Part shown: piece after piece, positions 52,593 to 61,611 of the stretch
How positions within the stretch are numbered: position 1 is the first letter of the stretch
Layout: every line of letters starts with the position of its first letter
Assembly (NCBI RefSeq): GCF_002924445.1
Contig: NZ_PIGG01000026.1
Location: 1-64,000, forward strand
Direction: 5' to 3'
Length of the DNA stretch: 64,000 bases
Origin: Minwuia thermotolerans
GTDB lineage: Bacteria; Pseudomonadota; Alphaproteobacteria; Minwuiales; Minwuiaceae
Notes under the pieces: model-generated
Told to the model about the DNA's origin: nothing
What the model saw: only the letters and a program-made list of their open reading frames with translations
Databases searched by the model: none
Translations under genes and position numbers: made by a program

Positions 52593-53485
52593 TCCCGGAA
52601 GTTGCGGGCGACCCTGTCGGCCATGACAGGAACGATTCGGCGGTCGAAGTCGCGCAGATCGTTGACCCGCATGATCAGACGCAGGTCGTCTACATAGACC
52701 TGGCCGGTTTCGGCGTAGCGGGTCAGATGGCCGGCGAGCCGGTAGCCGTCGATCAGCCGGCCCTCGCGGCGCATTTCTGCCCGCGCGCGCCGCAGTTCGG
52801 CATAGGCCGGATGCGTGTTCAGGTTCCGCATGTAGGCGTTGACCGATTCCAGCAGGCTGCGGAACGCCTTGACCTCGAAATTCTCGCCGCTGCGGCGGCG
52901 CTCGGGAACGATGCCGTCGCCGCGCGACCAGGTCCGCTGGCCGTAGAGCGCCCGTCCGTCCTGGGCGAAGCGTGAGGTGCCCCAGCCGCTTTCCGTGATC
53001 GACTGGGCGATGGCCAGCGAGGGCGGGATGATATCGACGCGCAGCAGCAGCGGCCGCACGAGGTCGCGCGGCGTGCCGTCCATGCCGTAGTCCCAGGCCA
53101 GTTCCTGGATCCAGAGACGGTCTTCCCGCGTCAGCACGCCCTGACGCGAGATCTCCAGCAGCCGATGGCGATTGGCCAGGATGCGGGCGTTGGCCTCCAT
53201 CACCAGCGGCAGCACCAACCGGATGAAGGTGCGCTTCTTCTGTGCCGTGTCGGCGATCTCGCCGATATCCTCGGGAAGGGCCGTGGCGAAGACCGGCGGC
53301 GGCAGAGCCGCGCCGCGCCGGACTGCGTCAAGGTCGTAGCTCAGCCTGCCCTGCTCCCAGAGAACGGCCGAGTGCGGCGTCGGCGGAGCCGCGCCCTTCA
53401 GCCTGGCCTCCGTCGCGTGGGCACCCTGCAGCAGCAGCGGCAACGCCAAAAGCGCGGCCGCCGCATGGCGTCCATACAGCCCCAT
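52589..53485 (-). CDS. Bax-like glucosaminidase-domain protein
   Basis: 298 residues from ATG 53485, giving a signal peptide (GLYGRHAAAALLALPLLLQG). A GTG 13 codons earlier is possible. The glucosaminidase domain includes LAIAQSITESGWGTSRFAQD with the catalytic Glu near residue 165, ALYGQRTW, and VNAYMRNLNTHPAYAELRRA. This family (Bax/FlgJ-type) cleaves peptidoglycan. Its stop shares bases with the stop of the convergent deacetylase (CTAA). Both enzymes act on cell-surface glycans. Confidence 0.85.
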   Translation of the reverse strand: MGLYGRHAAAALLALPLLLQGAHATEARLKGAAPPTPHSAVLWEQGRLSYDLDAVRRGAALPPPVFATALPEDIGEIADTAQKKRTFIRLVLPLVMEANARILANRHRLLEISRQGVLTREDRLWIQELAWDYGMDGTPRDLVRPLLLRVDIIPPSLAIAQSITESGWGTSRFAQDGRALYGQRTWSRGDGIVPERRRSGENFEVKAFRSLLESVNAYMRNLNTHPAYAELRRARAEMRREGRLIDGYRLAGHLTRYAETGQVYVDDLRLIMRVNDLRDFDRRIVPVMADRVARNFRD

Positions 53486-53572
53486 GGTCAAATACCCCGA
53501 TTTCCGAATCGCCCAGCCGCGCACGCCCCGCGACCCTTGCGTCGTTGTTGTTCTTACGGTTCGGCGCGGAGG

Positions 53573-54136
53573 CTAGACCGCGCGGACCTCTTGCACTTCC
53601 GGCACGTAGTGGCGCAGAAGATTCTCGATACCATGCTTCAGGGTCATTACCGAGCTGGGGCAGCCCTGACAAGCACCTTGCATCGCAAGGTACACGACGC
53701 CGTCATCGAAGCCATGGAACACGATGTCGCCCCCGTCCTGGGCCACGGCGGGCCGCACGCGGCTGTCCAGCAGTTCGACGATCTGCTTGACGATCTCCGG
53801 GTCGCCGTCGCCGGCGTCCGCGTGAGCGCTGGCGGTCCCGATGCTGGCGCCGTCCTCGATCACCGGCAGGCCGGCGCTGAAGTGCTCCATGATGGCGCCG
53901 AGGATCGAGGGCTTGATGTGATGCCACTCGACATTCTCGTGCTTGCTGACCGACACGAAGTCGTGGCCGAGATAGACGCCTTCCACGCCGTCGACCTCGA
54001 ACAGCCGGCGGGCGAGCGGAGAGACGGCCGCGTCCTCGGGGCCGCGGAAGTCGGCGACGCCCTCGTTCATGACCGTGACGCCGGGAATGAACTTCAGCGT
54101 CTGCGGGTTCGGTGTCGGTTCTGTCTGGATGAACAT
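53573..54136 (-). CDS. nfuA: Nfu-type iron-sulfur cluster scaffold
   Basis: 187 residues from ATG 54136, which follows GGAGG. An N-terminal Nfu_N domain (TEPTPNPQTLKFIPG near 4) and a C-terminal NifU domain with the cluster-binding CxxC (GACQGCPSSVMTLKHGIENL near 160) are present. It carries Fe-S clusters to target proteins. It is divergent from the cyclase gene with 138 bases between them. Confidence 0.93.
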   Translation of the reverse strand: MFIQTEPTPNPQTLKFIPGVTVMNEGVADFRGPEDAAVSPLARRLFEVDGVEGVYLGHDFVSVSKHENVEWHHIKPSILGAIMEHFSAGLPVIEDGASIGTASAHADAGDGDPEIVKQIVELLDSRVRPAVAQDGGDIVFHGFDDGVVYLAMQGACQGCPSSVMTLKHGIENLLRHYVPEVQEVRAV

Positions 54137-54274
54137 CCGTTCCTCCGTCATGCCCAGTGGACCCTTGCTCTCGGGTCTCAGGCAGCCTATCTGGCGCGCT
54201 CGGACGCGCCGGTCAATACTGGCCCGTCGCCGACGAGGCCTCGAGAGGGTGGAGTTTCGAAACTGGCGGGGCAT

Positions 54275-55489
54275 ATGCCACAGACTGATCGGGAAACCAA
54301 GACCGCCGTGATCGCCGGCGGCGGCTGGCGCTCGGACCCGATGGCGCTCTGGCTGATGACGGTCCTGCACCGGCCCAATGCCGAGCTGGATTTCTTCGCC
54401 GAGCTCTGCGAGCGGCTGACGGAGGAGGGCATGGAGCTGGCCCGCGGATTCTGCGGGCTGCTGTCCCTTCATCCGCAGTTCGTCTCGCGGAACCTGATCT
54501 GGACGCCGGAAACCGGCAGCGAGGTCAAGGGCCGCGAGCACGGCGTCGTCAGCACGAATTTCTACTACCAGAGTCCTGTCTATCTGATTCACCAGGGCGC
54601 CGAGGAGGTGCGGCAGCGTCTCGATGTGGACGAGGATCTGCTGGCCTTCGATATCTGGAAGGAAGCGCGGGCGGCCGGTATGACCGACTATATCGCCCTG
54701 CCGCTCAGGCATTCGACCGGCGAGGTCAACGTGCTGTCCTTCGCGACCCGCCGGTCCTCCGGCTTTGCCGACGCCGAGATCGCGCGGTTCAAGGATCTGC
54801 TGCCGCTGATCGCGCTCCGCCTGGAGTTGATGAACAGCTATTTCGCCACCAACACGCTGCTCACGACCTATCTGGGCGAGGCGGCGGCGCGGCGGGTGCT
54901 GGCCGGCACCATCCACCGCGCCGAGGGCGAGGCGCTGCGCGCAGCCATCTATTTCTGCGACCTGCGCGGCTTCACGCGCCTCTCCGACCAGCTGGGCGGT
55001 GAGCAGATGATCGAACTGCTGGACGATTACTTCGACTGCATGATCGAACCGATCCGCGCCTGCGGCGGAGAGGTGCTGAAATTCCTCGGCGACGGCATGC
55101 TCGCCATCTTTCCCATGGACGACCGCACCGCCCGGCTGGCCTGCCAGTCGGCGCTGGTCTCCGCGGAGGAGGGCATCGCCAATCTGGCCGCGCTCAGCCG
55201 TCGGCGCGAGGCCGAGGGCCAGCCGCCGCTGGTTGCCGGCGTCGGCCTGCATGCGGGCGACGTGATCTTCGGCAATATCGGCGCGGCGGACCGCCTAGAC
55301 TTCACGGTGATCGGCCGCGCCGTCAATGAAGTCAGCCGCGTCGAGGCCCTGACCAAGCGGCTCGCCCGGCCGGTGCTGATGACTGCCGAATTCGCCCGTC
55401 TGCACGGCGACGGGCGTGCCCTCCGCTCGCTCGGACCGCAGCGGCTGTCCGGCATATCGGAACCGGCCGAGATCTTCGCGCCGGCCTGA
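54275..55489 (+). CDS. class III adenylate/guanylate cyclase with N-terminal GAF-like region
   Basis: 404 residues. The first 190 residues resemble a GAF-like sensor. The cyclase domain follows: metal Asp in IYFCDLRGFTRLSDQL near 230, FLGDGMLAIFP with the second metal Asp and a Lys before it (VLKFLGDG) near 270, and the transition-state Asn/Arg in VIGRAVNEVSRVEAL near 350. The Lys and an Asp in RLDFTVIG fit ATP over GTP, so cAMP is the likely product. No membrane helices. It stands alone. Confidence 0.9.
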   Translation: MPQTDRETKTAVIAGGGWRSDPMALWLMTVLHRPNAELDFFAELCERLTEEGMELARGFCGLLSLHPQFVSRNLIWTPETGSEVKGREHGVVSTNFYYQSPVYLIHQGAEEVRQRLDVDEDLLAFDIWKEARAAGMTDYIALPLRHSTGEVNVLSFATRRSSGFADAEIARFKDLLPLIALRLELMNSYFATNTLLTTYLGEAAARRVLAGTIHRAEGEALRAAIYFCDLRGFTRLSDQLGGEQMIELLDDYFDCMIEPIRACGGEVLKFLGDGMLAIFPMDDRTARLACQSALVSAEEGIANLAALSRRREAEGQPPLVAGVGLHAGDVIFGNIGAADRLDFTVIGRAVNEVSRVEALTKRLARPVLMTAEFARLHGDGRALRSLGPQRLSGISEPAEIFAPA

Positions 55490-55532
55490 CCGCCACCCCG
55501 CCCCGCCCGCAGCCGCAGGACCCAGAATCCGG

Positions 55533-56135
55533 ATGATCCAGTTCGCCCTCGCCGTCGCCTTCCTGATCATCACGCCCGGCCCCGGCGTCCTCTCGGTCGC
55601 CGGCGTGGGCGCCGGGTTCGGCCTGCGCGCCGGCGCGCGCTACATCGCGGGGCTGTTCGTCGGCACCAATCTGGTCGCCATCGCCGTGGTGAGCGGGTTG
55701 TGGGCGGCGCTGTCGACGGTGCCGTACCTGACCACGGCACTGCTGTTCGTTTCGGTCGCCTTCCTGGCCTATCTGGCGCTGCGCATCGCCTTCGCCGGCG
55801 CCTCCATCGCCTTCAACCGCGCGCTCAAGCAGCCCGGCGCGGCGGACGCGGTCTTCCTGCAGTTCGTCAATCCGAAGGCCTATGCGGTCAACACGACGCT
55901 GTTCGCCGGTTTCCCGATGGGCTTCACAGATCCCGCCACCGAGATCGCCATGAAGTTCCTGATCATGAACCTGATCTGGGTGCCGGTGCATTTCGGCTGG
56001 CTGTGGCTGGGCATCACCATCAAGCGCCTGGACCTGCCGGCGCGCACGCAACGGCGCATCAACTATCTGATGGCCGTGGCCATGATGGCGGTCGTGGCGA
56101 TGACGCTGCTGGCCGGCGGCATCGCCGGGGCGTGA
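55533..56135 (+). CDS. LysE/RhtB family exporter
   Basis: 200 residues, six predicted membrane helices, matching the family. The N-terminal motif FLIITPGPGVLSVAGVGAGF (near residue 11) is typical of LysE/RhtB amino-acid exporters, and QFVNPKAYAVN lies near 110. The substrate cannot be told from sequence. The start at 55533 is chosen by family length; it lies 43 bases after the cyclase. It converges on ada with a 13-base gap and no terminator. Confidence 0.88.
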   Translation: MIQFALAVAFLIITPGPGVLSVAGVGAGFGLRAGARYIAGLFVGTNLVAIAVVSGLWAALSTVPYLTTALLFVSVAFLAYLALRIAFAGASIAFNRALKQPGAADAVFLQFVNPKAYAVNTTLFAGFPMGFTDPATEIAMKFLIMNLIWVPVHFGWLWLGITIKRLDLPARTQRRINYLMAVAMMAVVAMTLLAGGIAGA

Positions 56136-56148
56136 GACCGGACGCGGC

Positions 56149-57201
56149 TCAGTCGCGCCGTTCCATCTCCAGCAACGCCTGTTTGCGCTCCAGCCCCCAG
56201 CGGTAGCCATGCAGCTTGCCGTCCGATCCGACGGCGCGATGGCAGGGTATGGCCAGCGAGACGGGGTTCCGCCCGCAGGCCGACCCCACGGCGCGGACCG
56301 CCTTTGGCTTGCCGATCGCCTCGGCGATCTCCGCATAAGTGCGTGTCTCGCCGTAGGGAATGTCCATCAGCGCCTGCCAGACCCGCCACTGGAACGCCGT
56401 CGCCCGAACATCAAGCGGCAGGGCCGGATGCGGGCCGTCGCTGTCGAGATAGGCCGTCAGCGCCGCCAGCGATTCCGAAAGCGCCGCGCCGTCCTCGGCC
56501 AGTTCCGCATTCGGATACTCCTCGCGAAGTTCGCCGGCAAGCCGGGCCGGATCGTCGCCCAGATAGACCGCCGACACGCCCTTTTCCGTCGCCGCCGCCA
56601 GGACCAGGCCCAGCCGGCTCGCAGCGAAGCCGTAGGCCATGCGCACGCCCGGCGCGCCGCGGGCGTAGACGCCGGGCGCCATGCCGAGCGTCCGGTCCGC
56701 GTTCTCGTAGACCCTGCTGGGCGAGCCATAGCCGGCGCCGTAGATGGCGTCGGCGACGCCGTTCTCGGCGCGCAGCCCGGATTTGAGCAATGCCACGCGC
56801 CGGGCCTCGGCGTACTGGCGCGGGCTCAGCCCCACGGCCCTCTTGAACGCCTTCTGGAAGTGATGGGCATTGAAGCCCGCCCGCTCGGCCAGCGCCGAGA
56901 GCGAGGGCACCGCGCCGGCCTCCGTCAGGCTCCGCTCGATGCCGCGCGCGGCATCCTCGATGGCGGCCATCATCGGGTCGGCCAGGTGCTGGCGCTGGGG
57001 ATGGCAGCGCTTGCAGGGGCGGAAGCCGGCCTGTTCGGCCGCCGCCGGCACGTCGAAGAACATCACGTTCTCGCGCTTCGGCGTGCGCGCCGGGCAACTC
57101 GGCCGGCAGTAGATGCCCGTGGTCTTCACACCCAGGACGAAATGGCCGTCGAAGGTCGCGTCGCGCGTCTCGACGGCGGTCCAGAAGTTCTGTTCGGTCA
57201 T
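56149..57201 (-). CDS. ada: bifunctional Ada: methylphosphotriester- and O6-alkylguanine-DNA methyltransferase
   Basis: 350 residues, full-length Ada. The N-terminal zinc site has four Cys in GIYCRPSCPARTP and FRPCKRCHP; the first is the phosphotriester acceptor. An AraC helix-turn-helix follows (about 85-180, LSALAERAGFNAHHFQKAFK and VADAIYGAGYGSPSRVY). The C-terminal Ogt domain has the acceptor Cys in NPVSLAIPCHRAVGSDG near 318. Methylated Ada activates its own gene. The ATG at 57201 follows AGGAG. Confidence 0.95.
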   Translation of the reverse strand: MTEQNFWTAVETRDATFDGHFVLGVKTTGIYCRPSCPARTPKRENVMFFDVPAAAEQAGFRPCKRCHPQRQHLADPMMAAIEDAARGIERSLTEAGAVPSLSALAERAGFNAHHFQKAFKRAVGLSPRQYAEARRVALLKSGLRAENGVADAIYGAGYGSPSRVYENADRTLGMAPGVYARGAPGVRMAYGFAASRLGLVLAAATEKGVSAVYLGDDPARLAGELREEYPNAELAEDGAALSESLAALTAYLDSDGPHPALPLDVRATAFQWRVWQALMDIPYGETRTYAEIAEAIGKPKAVRAVGSACGRNPVSLAIPCHRAVGSDGKLHGYRWGLERKQALLEMERRD

Positions 57202-57275
57202 GGTTCGCTCCTCGATCATGACCGGCAATCTCGTCCTTTCTCCCGGCCGCGGCTATCCGGGGCTTGTCGTCTATA

Positions 57276-59084
57276 TCAGGCGGCGGCCCGGCCGGCATCG
57301 ATGCCCCAGGACCTGGGGATATCGATATCCATGTCCATCAGCATCTGGGCGTAGGCCTTGCCCTGCGGGTCATTGCGCAGGCTTGCCACGCCGCCGCCGC
57401 CCAGGCTGCCGTAGAGCATGAAGTTCATCGCCCCGATGCCGGGGAGGTCGTAGCGGTCCACCTTCACCTGGTCGTCGAAGACATGGGCCATGTAGGCGCC
57501 GACCGCCTCCGCCGTCAGGGCGTGGCGCAGCACAGGCAGGTATTCCGGCCTGCGGGCAATGACGCCGATGTTGGAATGCGCGCCCTTGTCGCCGGATCGA
57601 CCATGGGCCACCGCCAGCAGCGGTACCGTCACCGTCTCGCCGGACGGCGCCTCGGCCGGTACAGCGTCGACGTCGCCGACCATGGCGGGATCAAATCCAC
57701 CCCCGGTCGGCACATCGACATCGAACCTCGCGCCGTCGACGACGACGGAAACGGGCACGTCCGACTTCTTCGCCAGGAAGGAGAACAGGCGGATCACCGG
57801 CTGGGCCTTCGGCCGGCCGGCGCCGAAGCCGGTGGTGCCCTGGCTGAACGACGTTCCGGCCGCCGCAATCTCCTTGGTGAAGATCGAGAGCGCCTTCATG
57901 TCCGGATGCTTGACGGCGAGTTTCATGATCGCCTCGCGCGCGGCCCGGGCGCGGGAATGCGGGCCGTACATGGATTCGCCGCCGAGTACCTCCAGATGGG
58001 TCTCGGTGTAGTCGCCCAGATTCCGCTCCGCCAGCATCCGCCGCGTGCGCTTGAGGATGGCGTCGGCCGTCTTCTCGCACTTCGCCACGGCCTCCCAGCC
58101 GCCGATGGTCATCATGGCGACGGCGCGGAAACCGTCCTGCCAGGTGGCGGAGACCTTGTAGCTGTCCGTCGGCGGTCGGCCCTTCGCGCCCTTAACCAGC
58201 ACGCGGTTCTCGCCGACCTCCTCGACCTCGACCTCCGTGAAGTCGCAGACCACGTCGGGCAGCATGTAGGCGCGGGGATCGCCAATCTCGTAGAGCAACT
58301 GCTCCTTGATCGTCCCGGCCTCGACCAGGCCGCCGGTGCCTTCGGGCTTGGTCAGCACGAAGCTGCCGTCGGCGCGGCATTCGGCGATCGGGTAGCCGAT
58401 GTCGTCCCAGTCGGGGACGCGGTGATAGTCGGTGTAGAGTCCGCCCGTCGCCTGGGCGCCGCATTCCAGGATGTGACCGCACAGGCTGCCGGCGGCCATC
58501 AGGTCGTGGTTGTCCGGCGACCAGCCGAATTCGTGCATCAGCGGTCCGAGGGTCACCGCCGAATCGACCGCGCGCCCGGTAATGACGACGTCCGCGCCCT
58601 CGTCCAGCGCCTTCGCGATCGGCACCGCCCCCAGATAGGCGTTCATGGACCAGCATTTCTCGGGGAAAGGCGCGCCGGAGAACATTTCCGTCACGCCCGC
58701 CTTCCGCAGGGCCTCCTCCCGGTCCATCAGGTCGTCGCCCTCGACCCAGGCGATCTTCAGGCTGACTCCGGCCTCCTCGGCGACCTTGCGCAACGCCTCC
58801 GCGCAGGCCTTCGGATTCACGCCGCCGGCATTGGAGACGACCTTGATGCCCTTCTCGGCGATGTCGCGGATGACCTGTCTCATCGCCACGGAGACGAAGT
58901 CTACCGCATAGCCGGCGTTCGGGTCCTTGGCGCGCATCCGGGCCATGATCGACATGGTGATCTCGGCCAGGTAGTCGAAGACCAGATAGTCGATCTCGGC
59001 GCGGCGTACGAGCTGCGGAGCGCCGACCCCCGAATCGCCCCAGAAGCCGGATGCGCCGCCGATGCGGATGATCTTCTCGCTCAT
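57276..59084 (-). CDS. AtuA-like protein (DUF1446 plus C-terminal AtuA-like domain)
   Basis: 602 residues. Residues about 4-455 are the DUF1446/AtuA domain (IRIGGASGFWGDSGVGAPQL, NAGGVNPKACAEALRKVA, GADVVITGRAVDSAVTLGPL). The last 100 residues form the second AtuA-like domain (LLAVAHGRSGDKGAHSNIGV near 505). AtuA occurs in acyclic terpene (citronellol/geraniol) catabolism, but no other atu genes are nearby, so the pathway is uncertain. No signal peptide. It is divergent from the MscS gene. Confidence 0.88.
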   Translation of the reverse strand: MSEKIIRIGGASGFWGDSGVGAPQLVRRAEIDYLVFDYLAEITMSIMARMRAKDPNAGYAVDFVSVAMRQVIRDIAEKGIKVVSNAGGVNPKACAEALRKVAEEAGVSLKIAWVEGDDLMDREEALRKAGVTEMFSGAPFPEKCWSMNAYLGAVPIAKALDEGADVVITGRAVDSAVTLGPLMHEFGWSPDNHDLMAAGSLCGHILECGAQATGGLYTDYHRVPDWDDIGYPIAECRADGSFVLTKPEGTGGLVEAGTIKEQLLYEIGDPRAYMLPDVVCDFTEVEVEEVGENRVLVKGAKGRPPTDSYKVSATWQDGFRAVAMMTIGGWEAVAKCEKTADAILKRTRRMLAERNLGDYTETHLEVLGGESMYGPHSRARAAREAIMKLAVKHPDMKALSIFTKEIAAAGTSFSQGTTGFGAGRPKAQPVIRLFSFLAKKSDVPVSVVVDGARFDVDVPTGGGFDPAMVGDVDAVPAEAPSGETVTVPLLAVAHGRSGDKGAHSNIGVIARRPEYLPVLRHALTAEAVGAYMAHVFDDQVKVDRYDLPGIGAMNFMLYGSLGGGGVASLRNDPQGKAYAQMLMDMDIDIPRSWGIDAGRAAA

Positions 59085-59168
59085 GTCATCCTCCCCAGAA
59101 TGAACTGACTTTGTGCCGCAGTAGCAGAAAATTGCCCTGACCGCCGCCTCTACCTATCCTGCGCCGCC

Positions 59169-60425
59169 ATGAGCGAGTTGCAAGCCTTCTGGGAAGAGAT
59201 CGAACTCGTCTGGCAGCGCGGCGTCTTCGGCGTGGAGACCGACCGCGCGCTGCTGGCCATCGCCGTCTTCCTCCTTTTCGTCATCCTGCGCGGGCTGTTC
59301 ACCGCGGTCGTGGTGGCAGGGCTGGGGCGTCTCACCCAGCGGACCGAGACCACCATCGACGACCAGATGCTGGAAGCGGCCCGCGGCCCGCTTCGATTCG
59401 TGTTCCTTGTCGCTGGCCTGTTCTTCGCGGCCCGGGTCGCGCCCCTGCCGCCGGAGGTCGACGAGTATGTCACCAGGATCGTCCGCTCGCTGATCGCCTT
59501 CACCATCTTCTGGACCATCTACCGGATGGCGGAGCCGCTGTCGTTCCTGCTTGACCATGTCTCCAACGCCATGCGGGGACAGGAGATCGGCGCCGCCCTC
59601 AAGAAGTTCGCGGTCCGCATCTTCCGGGTCATCGTTGCGGTCATCGGCGCCGCGGCGATCCTGGAGGAATGGGATTTCGATGTCGCCGCCGTGCTGGGTG
59701 GTCTCGGCCTGATCGGGATGGCGGTCGCTTTCGGCGCGCAGAACCTGATCGCCAACCTGTTCGGCGGCGTGGTGATCTTCCTCGACAAGATCTTTGTCGA
59801 GGGACACTGGATTCGCGCCGGCGACGTGGAGGGCGTGGTCGAGAAGATCGGCTTCCGCACCACCAAGATCCGCCGCTTCGACAAGTCGCTGGTCACCCTG
59901 CCGAACACGAAGCTTTCCGATGACGCGGTGGTCAACTTCTCCATGATGACCAACCGCCGGATCTACTGGGTGATCGGGCTGGAATACCGCACCACCCACG
60001 AACAGCTCCGCCAGGTGGTGGAGGGGATTTCGGCCTACGTCCACAACAATGACGACTTCGAGACCGACCCCAACCGCGTCTCCACGCTGATCCACGCCGA
60101 CAGTTTCAACAACTCCTCCATCGACATCATGTTCTACGCCTTCACCAAGACGACCATCTGGGCCGAGTGGATGCGGGTGAAGGAGGAACTGCTCTACGAG
60201 GTGAAGCGCATCGTTGAGGAGGCCGGTACGTCTTTCGCCTTCCCGTCGTCCTCGATCTATGTGGAGGCGCTGCCCTTTGGCGAGCCCGAGGTGCCGATCC
60301 GCATCAAGGACACGCGTTCGTCCGGCGGTGGTGGTGGCGAGCCGGACCGCTCGATCGAGCCAAGTGGCGACACCCAGACCGTCCGGCCCGGCGCCCGCGG
60401 ACCGAGCGGCGAAGACGGGGAATAG
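59169..60425 (+). CDS. MscS-family mechanosensitive channel
   Basis: 418 residues, four or five membrane helices. The pore helix and beta domain are shown by LGGLGLIGMAVAFGAQNLIA near 178, then LFGGVVIFLDKIFVEGHWIR and VEKIGFRTTKIRRFDKSLVT. The C-terminal part is alpha/beta with a disordered Gly/Ser-rich tail. It should release solutes on osmotic downshock or act as a small-conductance channel. It ends 9 bases before the convergent hupE-like gene. Confidence 0.92.
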   Translation: MSELQAFWEEIELVWQRGVFGVETDRALLAIAVFLLFVILRGLFTAVVVAGLGRLTQRTETTIDDQMLEAARGPLRFVFLVAGLFFAARVAPLPPEVDEYVTRIVRSLIAFTIFWTIYRMAEPLSFLLDHVSNAMRGQEIGAALKKFAVRIFRVIVAVIGAAAILEEWDFDVAAVLGGLGLIGMAVAFGAQNLIANLFGGVVIFLDKIFVEGHWIRAGDVEGVVEKIGFRTTKIRRFDKSLVTLPNTKLSDDAVVNFSMMTNRRIYWVIGLEYRTTHEQLRQVVEGISAYVHNNDDFETDPNRVSTLIHADSFNNSSIDIMFYAFTKTTIWAEWMRVKEELLYEVKRIVEEAGTSFAFPSSSIYVEALPFGEPEVPIRIKDTRSSGGGGGEPDRSIEPSGDTQTVRPGARGPSGEDGE

Positions 60426-60434
60426 AGCGGGTGT

Positions 60435-61580
60435 TCAGATGACGCCGATGCGTTCGACGGTCCAGTAGAGGCCGGTGAGCGCGATCGCCGTCGAAGCCGG
60501 TATCACCACGGCGCGGCGGTAGATCCTCTCCGGCAGGCCCCAGATGCCGACGGCCAGCCAGGCCACCAGGATCACGGCGAGCTGGCCGAATTCGACGCCG
60601 ATATTGAAACCGATCAGCGCCTCCAGGAACTCGCCGCGCGCCAGGCCGAGATCCGTCAGCACACCCGCGAAGCCGAGGCCATGTAGCAGCCCGAAGCCGA
60701 AGACGACGAAGGGCCGCCACGGGGTGAGATGGCGGGTGAAGATGTTCTCGATGGCGACGAAGGCGATGGAGAGGGCAATCAGCGGCTCGACGACCGACGG
60801 GTGGAGTTCGACCACGCCGTAGAGCGACAGCGCGAGCGTGATCGAATGGGCCACGGTGAAGGTCGTCACCTGCACCAGAAGCGGCCGCATGCGCTGCGAC
60901 AGGAGAAAGAGGCCGAGGACGAACAGGATGTGGTCGAGGCCCCTGGGCACGATGTGGATGAAGCCCACCCAGAGATAATCGGCCACCACCGCGACCGCCG
61001 TTCGCTGCGGCGCAAGCCCCTCCAGCGGCAGGCTCTGTTCGGTCGTGCCGTCTGAAAGCCACCAGGTACGGAACTCGCTGTCGCCCTCGCGTTTCATCTT
61101 CAGCGCGATGGGGCCGTAGGCTTCCGGGTAGGACCAGGTGAAGCGCTCGGAGCCGGGCGGAATGGGCCCTGCCGCCGCGATGCGGGTGACGCGGGTGACC
61201 GAGATGTCCTCCGCCGGCTGCGGTTCCACCGAAACCAGCTCCGGCACCACCACCCGCCCGTCGAAGCGCAGCGCGAAGTCGTCCATCACCCGCTGGGCGT
61301 CGGCCCGGAAGGCCTCGGTCAGCTCGGCTTCGTTCATGGCGCGGTAGCGGTCGTAGATTTCCGCGTTGGGGCTGTCGTTGGTGTCGTCGTAGCCGGGACC
61401 GATCTCCGCCAGCATTGCCTCGGCGTTCATTTCCATGTCTATCTGGAAACGGCCGTCGGCGCCGAGCACCACTTCCACGACGGAGGGCTTGATCTCGTGT
61501 GCGCCAGCTGCCGCGCCCCACAGAAAAAGCGGCGCCGCCGCGAGCAATGCGAGGATCGAGATGACGAAAGCCCGGCGCAT
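60435..61580 (-). CDS. HupE/UreJ_2 family membrane protein with periplasmic domain
   Basis: 381 residues. A signal peptide is followed by a periplasmic domain of about 170 residues. Six membrane helices follow, with the HupE/UreJ motifs IHIVPRGLDHILFVLGLFLL near 210, TFTVAHSITLALSLYG near 240 and GFGLLHGLGFAG near 290. Their His and Asp residues suggest metal (Ni, Co or Cu) handling. The predicted cleavage AGA^HE would leave an N-terminal His. It is divergent from the DUF4198 gene with 31 bases between, so they probably share a promoter region. Confidence 0.85.
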   Translation of the reverse strand: MRRAFVISILALLAAAPLFLWGAAAGAHEIKPSVVEVVLGADGRFQIDMEMNAEAMLAEIGPGYDDTNDSPNAEIYDRYRAMNEAELTEAFRADAQRVMDDFALRFDGRVVVPELVSVEPQPAEDISVTRVTRIAAAGPIPPGSERFTWSYPEAYGPIALKMKREGDSEFRTWWLSDGTTEQSLPLEGLAPQRTAVAVVADYLWVGFIHIVPRGLDHILFVLGLFLLSQRMRPLLVQVTTFTVAHSITLALSLYGVVELHPSVVEPLIALSIAFVAIENIFTRHLTPWRPFVVFGFGLLHGLGFAGVLTDLGLARGEFLEALIGFNIGVEFGQLAVILVAWLAVGIWGLPERIYRRAVVIPASTAIALTGLYWTVERIGVI

Positions 61581-61611
61581 CGGCCGCTCCCTTTATCGTG
61601 CTGGACGGACC

